DNA from: Camillea tinctor
Taxonomy: Eukaryota; Ascomycota; Sordariomycetes; Xylariales; Xylariaceae
Direction of reading: 5' to 3'
Assembly (NCBI GenBank): GCA_022578605.1
Contig: MU394073.1
Span: forward strand, 310,001 to 374,000
DNA: 64,000 nt
Both the position numbers and the translations under genes were made by a program. Below, piece after piece: positions 55,174 to 64,000 of this stretch; within the stretch, counting starts at the first letter, position 1; the number at the start of each line of letters is the position of its first letter. The notes under the pieces were generated by a model, which searched no databases, had not been told where the DNA came from, and was given only the letters and a program-made list of their open reading frames with translations.

Positions 55174-56409
55174 TCATAATTTGCTTTTGATAGATGATGC
55201 TTCCCCTTCCGTTACGACCGCAGCAATAACGCATATGTCGTCGACCTTGCCGCCGTGCCAATTTTCGTGGGGGTAGTACTTCTGCACCTCCTTCGCAAAC
55301 GGCCCATCGAGCCGCTGGTTAATACTTGCTATCTTTGCCGCTGCAGCTATTTCCATGGCTAGAGCAGCTTGTAACGTTGCGGGTGTCTCGTAGCGAGTAG
55401 GGATTTTAGCTTCAGTCAATGCCTGTAGGCTATCCGAGACGCGAATGCCGTCGTCCGTGGTGATCCACGCGCCCGTATGGAGCATCAGTCGGCTGACTAA
55501 CCGTAATATCTGCTGGTTGAACAGGTTGTCCCACACGCCATCAGTAGCAAAGATGAGAATATCGCCATGTTGAAGTTTGTGCTGAGTAACATCGGCGTCC
55601 TTGGGATGGTCACATAGCCGGGCCCCGCCAAAAACGGCCGCTCGTGCGAGCATACTCGCTGGTATGATCGACAGTTGATACGGGGTATTGAAGGCGTGGG
55701 TTTGTGGTTCCGAATAGCTGTGAACCGCGTTTAAGCGCAACTGCACGAAGCCCGAGTCGCCCAAATTCGCTACCTCCAGCGTTCCGTCCTCATTGGCAAT
55801 AGCAATTGACGCTGTACTGCCCCCAGCATGTATGCTGCTGTCTTTGCAGACGTCATCGTACCCTCGCTGCATCAATGCTCTAGCCGTCAGAGGGAAACCG
55901 CTCGGGGCCACGTTGTTTTTGTAGGCAGCCGAGGCCATGTAGTCGCAAAAGCTGTGCGAGAAGTCGGCCGGATCGACACCGCTATCCTCCCAGCCACCAA
56001 CCCCATCAGCTACACCAAACGCGACAGCATTGGTACCTCCTACACGACTAATGAAGAAGGCATCTTGGCCACTAGCCGGCCGTTCTCGTTTCGGTCGTTT
56101 CGCGGACCGGATTGGAGTATCTGGATCAAACTCGAAGATGTTTTGGGGCGGGTTATATATCTTGTTCTTGGCAGTAAATGCGCTGGCGATGTGGTAGTTG
56201 AACTTGCGGCCGGGCATCAACCGGTCCTGAGACCGAAGAGCTGGCTGCACCGAAAAGGCTCGGATGAATTTGGGTTGCGATTGTTGAACACGAGTCTGCA
56301 GTGGCCAGGTCCGGGCTTGGGCTCGGGCTTGGTACCGGATGCAAGCTGTTGTACGATTTAGATTTAGAGAAACTCTAACAGGGTCTGTCATAGCCGTATA
56401 GTATAACAT
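55174..56409 (-). CDS. ptc7: Mitochondrial PP2C-type phosphatase (Ptc7/PPTC7-like)
   Basis: A single exon of 411 residues; the first ATG is at 56409. The N-terminus is Arg/Gln-rich with few acidic residues (RTTACIRYQARAQARTWP), fitting a mitochondrial presequence. PP2C motifs are VADGVGGWEDSGVDPADFS (metal-binding Asp), GGSTASIAIAN, VANLGDSGF, FATDGVWDNLFNQQ (metal-binding Asp) and GKVDDICVIAAVV. The GVGGW form and lack of a regulatory domain fit the Ptc7/PPTC7/SpoIIE-like branch. Yeast Ptc7 dephosphorylates mitochondrial proteins including the coenzyme Q factor Coq7. An internal methionine at residue 7 could also serve as start. Confidence 0.9.
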   Translation of the reverse strand: MLYYTAMTDPVRVSLNLNRTTACIRYQARAQARTWPLQTRVQQSQPKFIRAFSVQPALRSQDRLMPGRKFNYHIASAFTAKNKIYNPPQNIFEFDPDTPIRSAKRPKRERPASGQDAFFISRVGGTNAVAFGVADGVGGWEDSGVDPADFSHSFCDYMASAAYKNNVAPSGFPLTARALMQRGYDDVCKDSSIHAGGSTASIAIANEDGTLEVANLGDSGFVQLRLNAVHSYSEPQTHAFNTPYQLSIIPASMLARAAVFGGARLCDHPKDADVTQHKLQHGDILIFATDGVWDNLFNQQILRLVSRLMLHTGAWITTDDGIRVSDSLQALTEAKIPTRYETPATLQAALAMEIAAAAKIASINQRLDGPFAKEVQKYYPHENWHGGKVDDICVIAAVVTEGEASSIKSKL

Positions 56410-57413
56410 TGAGTGAGTGTATTCGTCTTACTTTGCAAAGATGATACTCCTCGAATTACCACTGGGAATGGTGGTGGTGATAACGAGGCCATAACTCACG
56501 GGAAATCCCGGAGGGGATTGCTCGCCCCAATTGGCCTGCTGAAACCAGTTCGACTAAGACCACGAGCTACAAGAGGAACGCTAGACATCTAGGTCAGGTA
56601 AGGTAAAGTTGAGGTAAAGAGGTAGGTAAGGGATATACGTGGGTTCATAAGAAAAAGAATAAAAGAGAGGAAGAGAAAGCTGTACACATTAGAAAGGTTT
56701 TTTTTTATGGTCTAAAGATATGTATGTATGTTATTTGAAAACTATTTGTAGTATAGTGTTAGTGTAAGTGTAAGTGTACATACAGTAGTAGCAAAATACG
56801 TACTCCGTAGTTAAGTTGGTAGTTAGTTGTACGTAGTATAAGTGGGCAACATTGAACGCCCAGAAAAAAAAAAGATGGGGGGAAGATCTTTGCAACGGAT
56901 CGTCAAACCCGCGTGGTGGAAATGTGACGCAGCTGCTGCAGCGTTTACCTAAGCAATATTAAGTACCTAGGTACCCTATTGGAACCTTTGGAAAGTTTCA
57001 TTGGAGCGTGCGCCACAATTAAGTCTTGGCTTTCTCGAGCCACTCCTGCCACTTTCCCTTTCGATCGATCGGAGGAAGGTATGGACCGAGATGTTTGAAT
57101 AATTGAAAGCATGTGATTGGCCCGGAGCATACCCACCATAACCCATAACCGAGGGATCAAGCCGGGTCGGGAATCGCAGGTTCTAGGTTTAAGTTTCTCG
57201 ATGATGAAGACATTTGACATTATTCTTAACTTTGAAGTTTAATTGCCACGACTTTTTCTTTCTCTTTGTCTTAGGGCCAAACCTTGTTTGGCTTTAACCT
57301 GCCAGACTCTTTACATACCTACTTAATTACATCCTACTCGGGATCTAACTTACAAAGATATCAATCAATTGCTTCGCTTCATTGCTAGGGCTTGGTTTGG
57401 TTTACATCCCATC
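56410..57413. other. Divergent promoter region, ptc7 and sdh2
   Basis: Contains TACTCCGTA (56801-56809), TACCTAGGTA (56964-56973) and an inverted CCAAT box (ATTGG) near 57116, a common fungal HAP-complex site. No gene supported. Confidence 0.5.
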
Positions 57414-58397
57414 ATGGCAGCTCTCCGCTCGACCTCGTCTCGGCTGCTTGCCGCAGCATCACGACCTGCCGCTGGCCCGACCATGTTCGCACGAACTATG
57501 GCCTCTGTAAGCAGCGCAACTACTGAAGCCAACCCCAAAGGCAGCGCCGATACTCGTATGAAGTCATTTCAAATCTACCGGTGGAATCCTGACACTCCGA
57601 CCGAGAAGCCTCGAATGCAGACCTACACCCTCGACCTGAACAAGACCGGTCCTATGGTTCTCGATGCCCTAGTCAGAATTAAAAATGAATTGGATCCTAC
57701 CTTGACTTTCCGTCGGAGTTGCAGAGAGGGTATATGTGGTAGCTGTGCCATGAACATCAACGGAACTAATACTCTGGCTTGCCTGTGTAAGTGGAGTCGG
57801 GCTTGTGAGCAATTATTGAACTCACGCTGATGATGTTGTTTTCCTCTAGGCCGCATTCCCACAGACACCACCAAGGAAATGAAGATTTATCCCCTGCCTC
57901 ACACATATGTGGTCAAGGATTTGGTACCAGACTTGACATACTTTTACAAGCAATACAAGTCTATCAAGCCATACCTGCAGAGAGATACTCCTGCTCCAGA
58001 TGTACGCCCTCTCCCTTCTCTCATCTCACCTCACCTCACCTCACGTTATACCTCTTACGCTAACATGCATAAACAGGGACGGGAATACCGGCAGAGCAAG
58101 GCCGACCGCAAGAAGCTCGACGGCCTGTATGAATGTATCCTCTGTGCTTGCTGTTCGACATCGTGTCCATCGTATTGGTGGAACGCCGAAGAGTACCTGG
58201 GACCTGCTATTCTCCTACAGTCATACCGGTGGCTTGCCGATTCGCGAGATGAGAAGAAGGCCGAACGTCAAGCTGCCCTGGATAACTCGATGAGTCTCTA
58301 CAGATGTCACACTATTCTCAACTGCACGCGAACTTGTCCGAAGGGCCTAAACCCTGGCCTTGCTATCGCGGAGATAAAGAAGTCGATGGCTTTTTAG
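57414..58397 (+). CDS. sdh2: Succinate dehydrogenase iron-sulphur subunit
   Basis: Three exons: 57414-57786, 57850-58001 and 58077-58397, introns of 63 and 75 nt; 281 residues. Start is the first in-frame ATG; the N-terminus [20 protein letters not shown] is a mitochondrial presequence. Residues 45-150 form the plant-type ferredoxin domain with [21 protein letters not shown] holding the 2Fe-2S cluster. The C-terminal domain has [12 protein letters not shown] (4Fe-4S) and [17 protein letters not shown] (3Fe-4S and 4Fe-4S ligands), with [13 protein letters not shown] near the quinone site. It passes electrons from Sdh1 FAD to ubiquinone in complex II. The first donor falls one base after CTG T, restoring CRIPTDT. 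Its assembly factor SDHAF3 is at 39034-39631. Confidence 0.97.
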
Positions 58398-58895
58398 GTG
58401 GATGGGCAGACCAAAAGTGGTGAAGGGGGACAGAGGAAGTGACAGCGACCTGTGAGTTCCGTCTTGGCAGAGACGACTGTATTGTACAAAAATTTCAACG
58501 AGTTATGTTTACTACTGGAAAGTCTGTCTTGGATGGGTTTATACCTTTAGCCGTGTTCCCTTTATCCCAGAGCATGGTTGGAGTTTTTAAAGTTGATATT
58601 AAATACAAAACAGCAGTAAAAAAAACTAATATCTATGTGTGTACTAGGCTAATACTCAGTAATCGTCATTACTGTTTCTTTCCGCACCCGCCATCAGCAA
58701 TGCGTGGTGTGGTAACGGCCAAGCGGCCAGAGATGAAAAAAAAAAAAGAAAAGAAAATTAAATAAAAGAATAAGGATAAGAATAAGTAAAATAAGAACCA
58801 TGAAAAAAAAAAAAAAGCGCCTTCTATCCCTTTTTTACCATCCTGAATCTCCCCTATCCCCTTTTTGCCATGCATTTATGTTGATCTATCTTCCC
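58398..58895. other. Convergent intergenic region
   Basis: 3' sides of sdh2 and the CCCH gene, with A-rich runs near 58736-58770 and 58802-58817. No gene supported. Confidence 0.5.
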
Positions 58896-60920
58896 TTACT
58901 GCGCAACAACTCTTCTGAGCTTCTTGGCGCGAGACTGGCTCAGTCCTTCGTACGTCTTTGCGCCATCCATGATGTTATGTATACGATAGGAGTTTCCGTC
59001 CGCATCCTCCATCCACTGATAAGGAGTCCCGTCCCATTTGTAAGTAGTCCTGTTTTGCTCCAACTTGAAAGAAGTAGTCTTGTTCTGCCCCCACTGAGAA
59101 TTGGCCCAGTCCTTCCGGTACCAGCTACCCTCCCTCTGTTGCGGGTTCTGGGTCTGGGCCTGAGTTTGGGTTCGGTTCGACAGACGCGGGTTTCGCTGTG
59201 TACAAGAGTTGTTGCGGTTCAACTCGGCCTGCCTTCTCCAGAGCCAGCGCAACCAATCTCTGTCATAGCCGCCGTTCCGGTACATCCACAGCTTAGCGTC
59301 GACACCGCCCTCCACCGGCCCCCCGGTGAAGTCAAGCGAGCTCGCCGGCATCGGCCCATCCATGGTGACGTCAGGCAGGGGCACGTCCCGGTCAGACCTG
59401 ACATTAGAGTGGATCTGCTCGAGAGCCGTGAGCAGCGGGGGGTCGTAGTGCTCCAGGTACTCCCTCACGTTGCCGCGGCACTGGAAAAGCATCGTGTACA
59501 ACGAGAACGCGCTGTGCATGTACCAGCCCGGGAAGTTGGACAACCCCACCTGTTTTAGGTCCTCATGCCGCGGCATCCGATGAGGCTGCTGGCATGCCGC
59601 CCCGTAGATGCACTTGGCGTGGTGCGCCCAGTGCCGGCATGCTATCCCATTCGGGTTGGGACGCCTCGAGCCGGAGACACTACCGTAGCAACCCTTAACC
59701 GACGGTTGCGGGACCTGTTGCGGGACCTGTTGCGGGACATGTTGCGGGACATGTTGCGGGACATGTTGCGGGACATGTTGCGGGACATGTTGCGGGACCT
59801 CTTGCGGTGCTGGAATGGTAGCGTCGGCGGTGGCAGCCCCGGTATATATCGGGCTTGAAGCATATGAGGCGGCGGTAGGGTACTTAGGGTCACAGTAGGG
59901 GGGCGGGGGACCCTCGACCATATCGGGCATGCCGGGGGCTACGAACGGAACGTTCAGGTCGTAAGGTGGGGTTGGAGGCATGGTGAAGTTTGGCGGCGGT
60001 AAGAAGTCCCGGGGATCAATAGGGTGTGCCGGGTTATACCAGATGGCTGGTGGTGGTGGTGGAGGTAATGCAAACACCGGAGGTGGTGATGGAGGTAATG
60101 CAGATACCGGAGGTGGTGGTGGAGGTAATGCAAACACCGGAGGTGGTGATGGAGGTAATGCAGATACCGGAGGTGGTGGTGGAGGTAATGCAAATACCGG
60201 AGGGGGGCTGCTGTGAGGCGGCAACCTGCTTCCGTGGGCGATGGGAGGGCCTTGACTTATGGAGATCATAGGAGTAGTATAAGGCGATGGTTGTTGTTGT
60301 TGCGATGGTGGGAGTTGATGACCACCATTCTGGTGCAAGTCGCTGGGAGCGGCGTCGTACCTTGGTCTTTCGTCGATAGCCGGGGAAGCATGGCGAACCT
60401 CGGAGCTCAGCTGAGAACACTGAGTGGACCTGAAGGGCTCCACTTCTGGGTTCATGCGGAAGCTAGACGTCTTCGGGGGCGATCTCGAGCTCGTATCCGG
60501 AGTCTGCGGCGGAGTCTGCGGCGGAGTATGAGTTGAGACGTTTATGAGACGGCTTGTCTGGCCATCACCGTTATTAGTCTTGGAATGGGATCGCTGATGA
60601 TTCTGCCGTGCCTTTGCTGCCGTCGTCTCTGAGTTGACTGGCGAGGGCGAAGCGGCCTGGGTCACGGTGGGGGAGCTACAGGCTGTCGTTGTGAAGGAGT
60701 GTGACACCTTAAGAGCAATATTCTTCAGGGCTGAAATTCCCTTGGTGGTCGGCCCTGCTATTTGTTTGGGATCTTCTGATACGCTTATGGCTCTCTGACG
60801 AAAGTTCTTTTTCCCGCGTTTGTTCCTCTGCAACCTGGTATCATCTTTCGACCCCTGACGGGTTGCAGGATAGTGGTGCTCTTGGCTATCGAGCACCTTC
60901 TTTTGTCCCATGGGAGGCAT
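58896..60920 (-). CDS. CCCH zinc-finger protein, orphan, repeat-rich
   Basis: A single open frame of 674 residues from the ATG at 60920. Residues 1-190 are basic and Ser/Thr/Pro-rich. Residues 235-300 are tandem 20-residue proline repeats built on PPVFALPPPPPPVSALPPSP, encoded by near-identical 60-nt units. Residues 370-405 are eight VPQ(H/Q) units. A single zinc finger follows, CRHWAHHAKCIYGAACQQPH, which has exact C-x8-C-x5-C-x3-H spacing. After it lies a conserved-looking folded region (FPGWYMHSAFSLYTMLFQCRG) and a Trp/Tyr-rich C-terminus. CCCH fingers of this spacing usually bind RNA. I do not recognise the protein beyond the finger; fungal CCCH orphans of this kind are probably fast evolving. 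No intron is needed to keep the frame open. Confidence 0.75.
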   Translation of the reverse strand: MPPMGQKKVLDSQEHHYPATRQGSKDDTRLQRNKRGKKNFRQRAISVSEDPKQIAGPTTKGISALKNIALKVSHSFTTTACSSPTVTQAASPSPVNSETTAAKARQNHQRSHSKTNNGDGQTSRLINVSTHTPPQTPPQTPDTSSRSPPKTSSFRMNPEVEPFRSTQCSQLSSEVRHASPAIDERPRYDAAPSDLHQNGGHQLPPSQQQQPSPYTTPMISISQGPPIAHGSRLPPHSSPPPVFALPPPPPPVSALPPSPPPVFALPPPPPPVSALPPSPPPVFALPPPPPPAIWYNPAHPIDPRDFLPPPNFTMPPTPPYDLNVPFVAPGMPDMVEGPPPPYCDPKYPTAASYASSPIYTGAATADATIPAPQEVPQHVPQHVPQHVPQHVPQHVPQQVPQQVPQPSVKGCYGSVSGSRRPNPNGIACRHWAHHAKCIYGAACQQPHRMPRHEDLKQVGLSNFPGWYMHSAFSLYTMLFQCRGNVREYLEHYDPPLLTALEQIHSNVRSDRDVPLPDVTMDGPMPASSLDFTGGPVEGGVDAKLWMYRNGGYDRDWLRWLWRRQAELNRNNSCTQRNPRLSNRTQTQAQTQNPQQREGSWYRKDWANSQWGQNKTTSFKLEQNRTTYKWDGTPYQWMEDADGNSYRIHNIMDGAKTYEGLSQSRAKKLRRVVAQ
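59706..59801 (-). repeat. 12-nt coding tandem repeat, eight units
   Basis: Eight units of TTGCGGGACMTG (plus strand), differing only at the CCT/CAT position and the last base, encoding repeated VPQH/VPQQ in the CCCH protein. Confidence 0.9.
60061..60204 (-). repeat. 60-nt coding tandem repeat
   Basis: 60061-60120 and 60121-60180 are identical 60-mers, followed by a partial third copy; each unit contains two similar 30-nt halves. They encode the proline-rich 20-residue repeats of the CCCH protein. Confidence 0.95.
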
Positions 60921-61413
60921 GGCGTTGTCGGAAATTCACGAAGGTATAGGTATTTGCTTTTGATGCTTGGTCGGTCAAAATCGTCTGTAGAAATGACAGA
61001 CTTATAACCCGTGCTGTGTGGCTAAAACCAGGTTGTATCTGTTTGTTGCTGGATGAGTTGTTGGTTGGCTGTTGGTTGTCTCTAGTATGTTAGTACTAGA
61101 GAGGTATGTGTTTTCCGTTTGCGAAGTTATACAATCTGCCAACGAGAAACAAAAGACTTCTTAGAAGAGTTTGAAACACAAGACGCAAGTTGAGTCTATA
61201 ATAAGGTGGTTGTCCTCGTTTCTAGTTCAACTAGAGATGGTTCTCATGCCTTGGGTGATGAACTTAATGAAAGAGAGGAAGAAAGAAGGAAAGAAAGAAA
61301 GAAAATAAACTGGGAGTTGAAGCACGAACAACAGGTTTTTATGTTTGTTCAACTGCTCAACTTATTGTCAAATGACTTGTAACACCTATAAGCCGTAGTT
61401 AAGTCATGTGCCC
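60921..61413. other. Intergenic, CCCH gene promoter
   Basis: Upstream of the CCCH gene and downstream of pac2. A GAAA run lies near 61270-61306. No gene supported. Confidence 0.5.
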
Positions 61414-63313
61414 CTACCGGATCTCAACTCTTATCTTTGCTTCTGAACCATCGACACAGAACCCAAGCTGGCGTGGCCCGTCCTGTAGTTCCACTTCTCG
61501 CTTCACCCACTTCCCTGCTTGACCTCCTGACGTGCCATCCTTCTCCCGGTCAGCAGCATATTCTAATAGTTCCTTTGTCCCGGCTTGTTTTTCTTCTTCG
61601 TCTTCCTCACTACTATCGTCGACTTCATCATCAAATCCCGCAACAGGGTCCCATTCCCCGGTTTCCCATGTCAGGCGTAGGCTTAGCGGCCTAACACCAA
61701 ATAATTTGCCCGCGATTCCCTTTACTGCGTATATGTCGAAACTTCTTGGGACCTTAGCGGTCCGGAAAATCGTCTCCTCTTGATCAGCAGGGCGAAAAAT
61801 AAATTGCAAAGTCACGAGTCTTGCCTCGAGAAATGCCGGGTTAACCTGTCTCCGACGGTTGACAACCGGCGAGCCGTACAGCTCGCATAATTCTGCGTAA
61901 CGCTTATGACGTTTGATGACCTCCGCCTCTTCTGACTCTGGCACGGCTGCAAGATGTTTGCCAATACGGGCTAGGTAGAACATCTCGGCGTCCTGACGGT
62001 CAGAGTGGGAGATGGTGCCGAAGTTCAGAGCCTTTATTTTTGCTAAGCGGCCTATAGTGAACATGTACGCCTCCTCTGTGACGTTCTTAGCGTTGGTTGT
62101 GTGCTCGGGATCTGGGTTGTCGTAGATAGGGTTGTGAGCAAAGCGGAGCGACATCAGGCCAGGGAAGCATAGGGGCAAATCGTCAACGAAATCCCAAGCT
62201 CCTACTTTATTGTAAGACACATCGAGATACTGAAGAGCGGGTGAAAATGCTGGTAACTCTTCTGATGAATCCCGCCTGATGGTAGATATGTTATTGCCCT
62301 TAAGATGTAAGTTGCGAAGAGATTCCAACCCTGCCAAGCTAGCAACATCAGCGATGCTGGTGAAATCGTTGAACTCTAAGTTTAGGGATGTCAACGTCGA
62401 CGAGAGTGTTGAGAAATGCACCACTGGTAGAGAGGATAGTTGATTCGTGCTGGCAACCAAGTTGGAGAGGGACGGAAACCGGGTTGCGAAGTGACACATC
62501 TCCTCCCAACTCATTAGGGTCTCTTCGACAGCTAGATCTTTGATGCTTTCCAGTGACTTTTCTGCGCTGTGAAGGGCACTGTCACCCAGAATATTCTGGA
62601 ATCGATTACCGCTGGGTTGGTAGGTCAGTTAGCAACTCTTGGTTACCAAGATGCGATGGCCCTCTTACTTTAACCGTAGACTCCGCAAGCTGACCAATTC
62701 ACAGCAGATGGGAATAACTGCACCAAGGCTTTGGAAGAGATTGCGACTGAGGTCTAGTTCGATGAGTTTAGGACATGTGTCGATAATCGAGGGGTCACCG
62801 TCCTTATACGCTGAGGCAATGCACATGCCATCAAGAACGACATACTTCAGCTCAGAGAGCTGGGCTTGCTTTTTGCGGATCTTTTCGAAACCTACCTCCT
62901 CTGCCACCTTACCAGAGAACCGAATGGCAGCCGAGCTCACCAACTCGGCTGTGTATTTCTCCTGTATTGCCTGAACGAAGCTCCGGGGTGCTTCGGCGGG
63001 TCGGGTGGGCCGCACGAAGGAGGCGGCGGTCGATGACCGTGACTTGCCTGGAGAGCTGTTATTTCATTTTCATTTGGGCCGATGTTGGATATAAGCGGAC
63101 AATGAAAGGCTGCGCATGTCACGATTTAAGTTATAACTTACAAGCAAAATATCTCACCCCTTTGTGAGACCCATCGTGTTTCCCACGAGTTGGATCATCC
63201 CATTCCACGCCAAACCAGCTACCAGATGTACCGGTCACCTCGCCGATGTATCGAATGGTGCAGACTGCACCATCATAAGACAGACGGTCCCCGACTTGAG
63301 GATCGGCGGCCAT
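61414..63313 (-). CDS. pac2: Tubulin-folding cofactor E (TBCE/Pac2)
   Basis: Three exons: 63313-63142, 63047-62669 and 62611-61414, with introns of 94 and 57 nt; 582 residues. Start is the ATG of MAADPQVGDRLSYDG. An N-terminal CAP-Gly domain (about 1-60) contains GSWFGVEWDDPTRGKHDGS. It is followed by the conserved SFVRPTRPAEAPRSF linker, leucine-rich repeats at about 120-380 (LIELDLSRNLFQSLG, LRLNGNRFQNI, LNLEFNDFTSI, LHLKGNNIS, LDVSYNKVG, LRFAHNPIYDN), and a C-terminal ubiquitin-like region (VKGIAGKLFGVRPLSLRLTW). Cofactor E binds alpha-tubulin and helps assemble or take apart tubulin heterodimers. The CAP-Gly to linker junction at intron 1 (FA-C-KSRSS) agrees in phase. An acidic EDEEEK insert lies near the C-terminus. 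Confidence 0.92.
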
Positions 63314-63659
63314 GGTTTTCAACTTCTACTGAATTGGGTATAATGAATTGGGTATAAGTTGAGTACCTAGATATGCACCCCGTCTCAAGTACCTATATCT
63401 GGTGCAGGTTATGTAGTTGTAGTTAGTGTGTATAAGTAGGCTACTAGGTTAGTAGGTACCTTACGGAGTATATGGAAATTTTATAGGCTATGCACAACAT
63501 GTGGAAACATATTGATGTTAGGCACCGGCGTAACCTAGTTTGTCGTGACCAGCTACTACTGTTACACGTTACTCGGTAACATTGTTTCCAACTCACATAC
63601 TCCGTACATACTCCGTATAGACATAACCAAACTTCATGCTTTTTATTTTAATAAATTGC
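63314..63659. other. Intergenic with repeated TACGGAGTA words
   Basis: Promoter of pac2 and 3' side of the MaoC gene. Contains TACGGAGTA at 63462-63470 and TACTCCGTA at 63598-63606 and 63609-63617. Confidence 0.6.
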
Positions 63660-64000
63660 TCACAGCTTGCTCTTAGACTCTCCTACGACCTTCATCAGCG
63701 CACGTCCGTTGCTCAAGCACACCTTACCACCCGCAACCTTGGTCACAAATCGGATTTCCTCCCACTCGCCCTTCATCTCGCCTGTCCGCCAGATTGAAGT
63801 GACAAGCTTGTCACCTGGCTTAACCGGGCTGGCGAACCGAGCCTGGAACTCTTTCATGTTCGCAGGATCGCTGCCGCCGAGCTTCTGAAGCAGGCCATGA
63901 GCAGTCGAGTTGAATGCGTGCAGGCCGTGGGTAATGGTGCCGCCGAATCCCATTTTCTTGCCAGGCTCCGGGTGGGCATGTAGCGGGTTATAGTCGCCGT
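63660..64000 (-). CDS. Peroxisomal MaoC-type enoyl-CoA hydratase 2, C-terminal part
   Basis: Partial: the frame is open to the window edge and the start lies beyond it; 112 or so residues are visible. The hydratase-2 signature GDYNPLHAHPEPG contains the catalytic Asp and His, followed by GFGGTITHGLHAF. Then come MKEFQARFASPVKPGDKLVT and an FVTKV strand, forming the hot-dog fold. The last residues are SKSKL, a perfect type 1 peroxisomal targeting signal. Hydratase 2 adds water to trans-2-enoyl-CoA to give (R)-3-hydroxyacyl-CoA in peroxisomal beta-oxidation. It may be the C-terminal domain of a Fox2-like multifunctional enzyme or a stand-alone hydratase; the missing part decides. Confidence 0.88.
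   Translation of the reverse strand, partial: GDYNPLHAHPEPGKKMGFGGTITHGLHAFNSTAHGLLQKLGGSDPANMKEFQARFASPVKPGDKLVTSIWRTGEMKGEWEEIRFVTKVAGGKVCLSNGRALMKVVGESKSKL

Noticed and set aside
59980..60271. Gly/Asn-rich plus-strand frames
   Set aside because: Antisense translation of the proline repeat of the CCCH gene.

Overview
The window looks like a scaffold segment from a filamentous ascomycete (Pezizomycotina, probably Sordariomycetes). The reasons are short spliceosomal introns (mostly 54-140 nt, many with CTRAC-like branch sites), fungus-specific families (CENP-K/Sim4, Inp2/vezatin, Kre9/Knh1-type GPI wall proteins, histidine methyltransferase Hpm1, Sec9), and one island of about 3.4 kb that is nearly all A+T, as left by repeat-induced point mutation (RIP). 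Exon-intron structures were worked out by hand from reading phase, splice sites and family consensus; none was checked against transcripts.

Layout. 1-338: the 3' end of a nitrate transporter. 339-11931: two long gene-poor tracts around one GPI-anchored wall protein (5580-6511), with an assembly gap at 9485. 11932-13499: a three-KH RNA-binding protein. 15113-18545: the RIP-like AT island. 19557-30104: a cell-biology block of CENP-K, dUTPase, pyridoxal kinase, PCNA and an Inp2-like peroxisome/myosin receptor. 31103-42588: EMC6, a GTPBP-type GTPase, Sec9, SDHAF3 and a Dhr2-like DEAH helicase, with a second gap at 38482. 43389-52628: a Baeyer-Villiger-type monooxygenase, Hpm1 and a second Knh1-like protein, followed by gene-poor DNA. 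55174-64000: a Ptc7-like mitochondrial phosphatase, Sdh2, an orphan CCCH zinc-finger protein full of tandem repeats, the tubulin cofactor TBCE/Pac2, and the PTS1-bearing end of a MaoC hydratase.

How the genes relate. Most are unrelated single-copy housekeeping genes. Exceptions: PCNA and dUTPase both serve S phase and both have ACGCGT (MCB) boxes upstream. Sdh2 and SDHAF3 are client and assembly factor about 18 kb apart. The two Knh1-like genes share domain layout and a phase-1 intron after a similar sequence. Two convergent gene pairs have strongly GC-rich ends facing each other.

The clearest structural finding is that both N-gaps are flanked by ungapped, diverged duplicates of the same sequence, so the gaps look like homopolymer sequencing artefacts. 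I found no operon-like or clearly novel multi-gene system. The best candidates for something undescribed are the orphan CCCH protein, an unrecognised small spliced reading frame beside the second gap, a possible mitochondrial leader exon for dUTPase, and overrepresented palindromic intergenic words.
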